Shown: positions 20,681 through 22,971 of the stretch, piece after piece | Layout of the letters: each line of letters starts with the position of its first letter | How positions within the stretch are numbered: the stretch's first letter is position 1 | Assembly (NCBI GenBank): GCA_034440595.1 | Contig: JAWXCH010000188.1 | Span: 1 to 22,971, forward strand | Direction of reading: 5' to 3' | Source: JAWXCH01 sp034440595 | Lineage (GTDB): Bacteria; Planctomycetota; Planctomycetia; Pirellulales; JALHPA01 | DNA: 22,971 nt | Made by a program: the position numbers and the translations under genes | The notes under the pieces: generated by a model | What the model saw: the letters and a program-made list of their open reading frames with translations, nothing else | Database searches by the model: none | What the model was told of the DNA's origin: nothing

Positions 20681-21442
20681 TCAATGCAGTGTGCCTGCAT
20701 AGAACTTCTCGCGACCAGATGCCGTTTCCAGCAGCAGCGCGCCATCCGGTGCGATGCCGGCGCAGCGACCGATGACGGTCGAGTCACCGTTTCGCAGTGT
20801 CAGCATCTGGCCATGTTGCAAGCAGAGCGAATTAAATCGGTCACCGATCACTGCCGGCGCGGTGGCCAATAGAGACAGCCCACCCGCCAATTCGTTTAAG
20901 AACTCTGCTAGCAGCGTTCCGTGCTCGACCTCGCTGCCGGTCAGGTCGCTCAGGCTGACTGCACGCTGGCGGACTTCTTCCGGTGCCTCGCTCAAGGAAT
21001 TGTTTGTATTCGCTCCGAGGCCGATCAGGTGCCGACCGTCGGGCAGTGCATCTACCAAGATCCCGGCCAGCTTGCGTGATCCAATATAGACATCGTTCGG
21101 CCAGTGCAGCCCGATCGTTTGTCCGGTCACTAACGGTGCAAAGACTTCGACCAAGGCCACTCCTGTTACCATCGATATCTGCGGTATCGGGCCGGACGGC
21201 AGACCGAATCTCGCGGGATCGAATAACAGGCTGAATGCCAGGCTACCGCTGCCCGTCCACCAGCGGTTGCTGCCGCGACCACGACCGGCGGTCTGCTGTT
21301 CTGCTAGCACCAACAGCGAGACTTCTCGTGGTAGCGATTCGGCAGCCTGTCGTGCCCGGTCTTGTGTAGAGGGAGGCTCACCGTATTGCTCCACACGATC
21401 AATCCACGTTGCGGCTAGCAATTGATCTGAATTAATCAGCAT
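20681..21442 (-). CDS. birA: Biotin--[acetyl-CoA-carboxylase] ligase (class I, no DNA-binding domain)
   Basis: 253 aa. Biotin/AMP-binding motif GRGRGSNRWW (53-62), STQD at 25-28, HWPNDVYIGSRKLAGIL (113-129) with the conserved Lys124, and a C-terminal beta domain ending DGALLLETASGREKFYAG. It joins biotin to the BCCP subunit of acetyl-CoA carboxylase in two steps through biotinyl-AMP, and so supplies malonyl-CoA for fatty-acid synthesis, including any made by the cluster in this window. The N-terminal winged-helix repressor domain of E. coli BirA is absent, so it should not act as a transcriptional regulator. The stop is TGA at 20681-20683. Family call secure. Confidence 0.93.
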   Translation of the reverse strand: MLINSDQLLAATWIDRVEQYGEPPSTQDRARQAAESLPREVSLLVLAEQQTAGRGRGSNRWWTGSGSLAFSLLFDPARFGLPSGPIPQISMVTGVALVEVFAPLVTGQTIGLHWPNDVYIGSRKLAGILVDALPDGRHLIGLGANTNNSLSEAPEEVRQRAVSLSDLTGSEVEHGTLLAEFLNELAGGLSLLATAPAVIGDRFNSLCLQHGQMLTLRNGDSTVIGRCAGIAPDGALLLETASGREKFYAGTLH

Positions 21443-21623
21443 GGCGAATCGTGAGCCGTTTGGAGAAGGCAGGTGAAACAGTCAAAGCGATTCTGACTGA
21501 ATCTTTTGGAAACCGGCGGTGGTGGCCGAACCGCACTTGACCCCGCCTGACGAGTTTGATATTCCCATTGCCTCTTGTCTAGTCCGGGAGGCCGTTCGGC
21601 GACCCCTAGTGGAATTTGTCTGT

Positions 21624-22910
21624 ATGCTGCTGCGCGTTCAGCTTGCTGTCGTTGCCGTCCTAGCGACCTCGGTCGTTCAGGCTCAAACTGTGCAATTGCC
21701 CAAACAGTTGCCGCAGAATGTTGCTCCGCCTAGCTCGGGCTACAGCAGTTCGAACTATCAAGCACCGTTCGCGCCGAATACTTCGGCACCGCCGGCTGGA
21801 TACCTGCCCAACAGTACCGCGCCGTCGATTGGTGCACCATCCCTCAACTCGCCTGTGCCCCCTGCGACGTTCAACGGCACGATTCAACCATTCGATCCGT
21901 ATGCCGCGCCAATCAATAGCGGTGCATTTCCTTCCGGCGCAGTGTCACCAGGTGCAGCCCCGTACAGTGGTGCGGGAGGGTACACCGCTCCCCCTGGATT
22001 TACGGGTGCTCCGGCCGGAGCTGGCGGGCCAGAGTACCTGTTTCCTAACGGAACGCCGCAGATTTTTCCACAAGGAATGAGTAACCCTATTCAGCCGTGG
22101 GGAAGCTGGACGCGATTGCTGCAAGCGGTTTCGTTCTATTCGGAATACATCTATGACGGCAACGGCACAAATGACCTTTCCGAGGTTGGCAGTGAAATCT
22201 CCGCGACGCTGGCCGTGCCGGCGTTCAATTTGCAGACTCCGTTTTTGATCACGCCCGGCTTTGCGATTCATCTCTGGTCCGGGCCAGAGTCAACTGGCGG
22301 TCCCGATTCGGCCGATTTGCCAGGGTCGACGTACGACGCCTACCTGGATGTGGGCTGGAACCCGCAGGTTAATAACTGGTTTGGTGCCGAGTTAGGCGCG
22401 CGTATTGGTGCCTACACGGCCTTTGACACATTCACGACCGATAGCATTCGCATCATGGGTCGTGGGCTGGGAGTGGTTCGCATTTCGCCGACATTGACCG
22501 CTAAACTTGGCGCGGTGTACATCGACCGCAACGATATTAAACTGCTGCCTGCGGGCGGGTTGGTTTGGGATCCCAGCAGTATCTGGCACTGCGAGTTTAT
22601 CTTTCCACGTCCGAAGATTGCTCGCCGCTTCAATACGATGGCCAACCACAACGTCTGGGGCTACGTTTCCGGCGAGTATGGCGGCGGTTCCTGGACGATT
22701 ATTCGCGCGGCCGACTACACCGACTCGTTCGACTACAACGACATCCGCGTCATGCTGGGTATGGAATGGATTCCAGAAACTGAATCGGGCCGCATGGGCT
22801 TTGTTGAAGTTGGTTACGTGTTTAATCGCGAACTGATCTACGTCAGCCTGAATCCACCTAGCTTGGAGCTGGATAGCACGTTCATGGTGCGGGCAGGAGT
22901 CGTCTTCTAA
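21624..22910 (+). CDS. Predicted outer-membrane beta-barrel protein with Pro/Ala-rich N-terminal region
   Basis: 428 aa from the ATG at 21624, chosen because MLLRVQLAVVAVLATSVVQAQ is a good signal peptide; an ATG at 21519 would add 35 residues with no such character. Residues about 20-150 are low-complexity, rich in Pro, Ala, Ser and Gly (many AP and PP pairs). From about 165 onward the chain alternates polar and hydrophobic residues in strand-length blocks with aromatic ends (VSFYSEYIYDG, FLITPGFAIHLWSG, AYLDVGWNP, FVEVGYVFNREL), and it ends in Phe (RAGVVF), the usual mark of an outer-membrane barrel. A role as a barrel porin-like or surface protein is inferred. No family can be named. The rest of the window (22911-22971) shows nothing recognisable. 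Confidence 0.8.
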   Translation: MLLRVQLAVVAVLATSVVQAQTVQLPKQLPQNVAPPSSGYSSSNYQAPFAPNTSAPPAGYLPNSTAPSIGAPSLNSPVPPATFNGTIQPFDPYAAPINSGAFPSGAVSPGAAPYSGAGGYTAPPGFTGAPAGAGGPEYLFPNGTPQIFPQGMSNPIQPWGSWTRLLQAVSFYSEYIYDGNGTNDLSEVGSEISATLAVPAFNLQTPFLITPGFAIHLWSGPESTGGPDSADLPGSTYDAYLDVGWNPQVNNWFGAELGARIGAYTAFDTFTTDSIRIMGRGLGVVRISPTLTAKLGAVYIDRNDIKLLPAGGLVWDPSSIWHCEFIFPRPKIARRFNTMANHNVWGYVSGEYGGGSWTIIRAADYTDSFDYNDIRVMLGMEWIPETESGRMGFVEVGYVFNRELIYVSLNPPSLELDSTFMVRAGVVF

Positions 22911-22971
22911 TGAAACTAGGCCATCGGCGGTGCATTACCTGCGTGGCTGGAGGCCTGTTACGATATTTAAC

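Noticed and set aside
1..22971. CRISPR array, tRNA, rRNA, insertion sequence or prophage
   Set aside because: No regularly spaced repeats with unique spacers, no cloverleaf-like sequence, no transposase or integrase frame and no terminal inverted repeats with target duplication were seen.

Overview
The window looks like a chromosomal segment of a planctomycete, most likely a Pirellulales-type member of Planctomycetota. This rests on remembered protein families, not on any search: an OleA-type ketosynthase, a type II fatty-acid-synthase cluster with two phytoene-desaturase-like oxidoreductases, a secreted CYRC protein, a PmtA/OlsG-like lipid methyltransferase, and intergenic hairpin repeats of kinds I associate with planctomycetes. 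GC content is moderate. No tRNA, rRNA, insertion sequence, prophage or CRISPR array was seen.

Layout. 1-164: the tail of a probable methyltransferase gene, then a bidirectional terminator and short repeats. 442-1194 (-): a class-I-glutamine-amidotransferase-fold protein whose nucleophile Cys is replaced by Gly. 1841-2896 (+): an OleA-type 3-oxoacyl synthase. 3038-3457 (+): a small lipoprotein. 9650 down to 3470 (-): a cluster transcribed in the order KAS-II ketosynthase, acyl carrier protein, CrtI-like oxidoreductase, second CrtI-like oxidoreductase, FabZ-type dehydratase, FabI-like reductase. Together these enzymes could build and desaturate an ACP-bound acyl chain, in a layout reminiscent of the candidate ladderane-lipid clusters of anammox planctomycetes. 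The product is unknown.

9759-10784 (-): TsaD, for the tRNA t6A modification. 10882-12642 (-): a secreted S41 carboxy-terminal processing protease. 12828-15073: an accessory-looking block of three plus-strand genes of unknown function. It has two near-consensus promoters of matching design, an intrinsic terminator, and a promoter-plus-terminator unit that could be a roughly 65-nt small RNA or an attenuated leader. 15611-16261 (-): a phospholipid or ornithine-lipid N-methyltransferase-like gene. 16651-17622 (+): a deoxyhypusine-synthase-like gene interrupted by one in-frame TAG, located just before the codons for its catalytic lysine. 17960-18565 (-): a secreted protein of probable thioredoxin type. 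19155-20627 (+): an NAD(P)-dependent aldehyde dehydrogenase. 20681-21442 (-): BirA biotin ligase. 21624-22910 (+): a predicted outer-membrane beta-barrel protein with a Pro/Ala/Gly-rich N-terminal region.

The most notable items are the recoded-or-broken deoxyhypusine-synthase-like gene, the desaturase-equipped FAS cluster beside an OleA homologue lacking nearby oleBCD, the nucleophile-less amidotransferase, the possible small RNA at 13454-13525, and a family of two-hairpin intergenic repeats (four copies, two of them arranged as an inverted pair).
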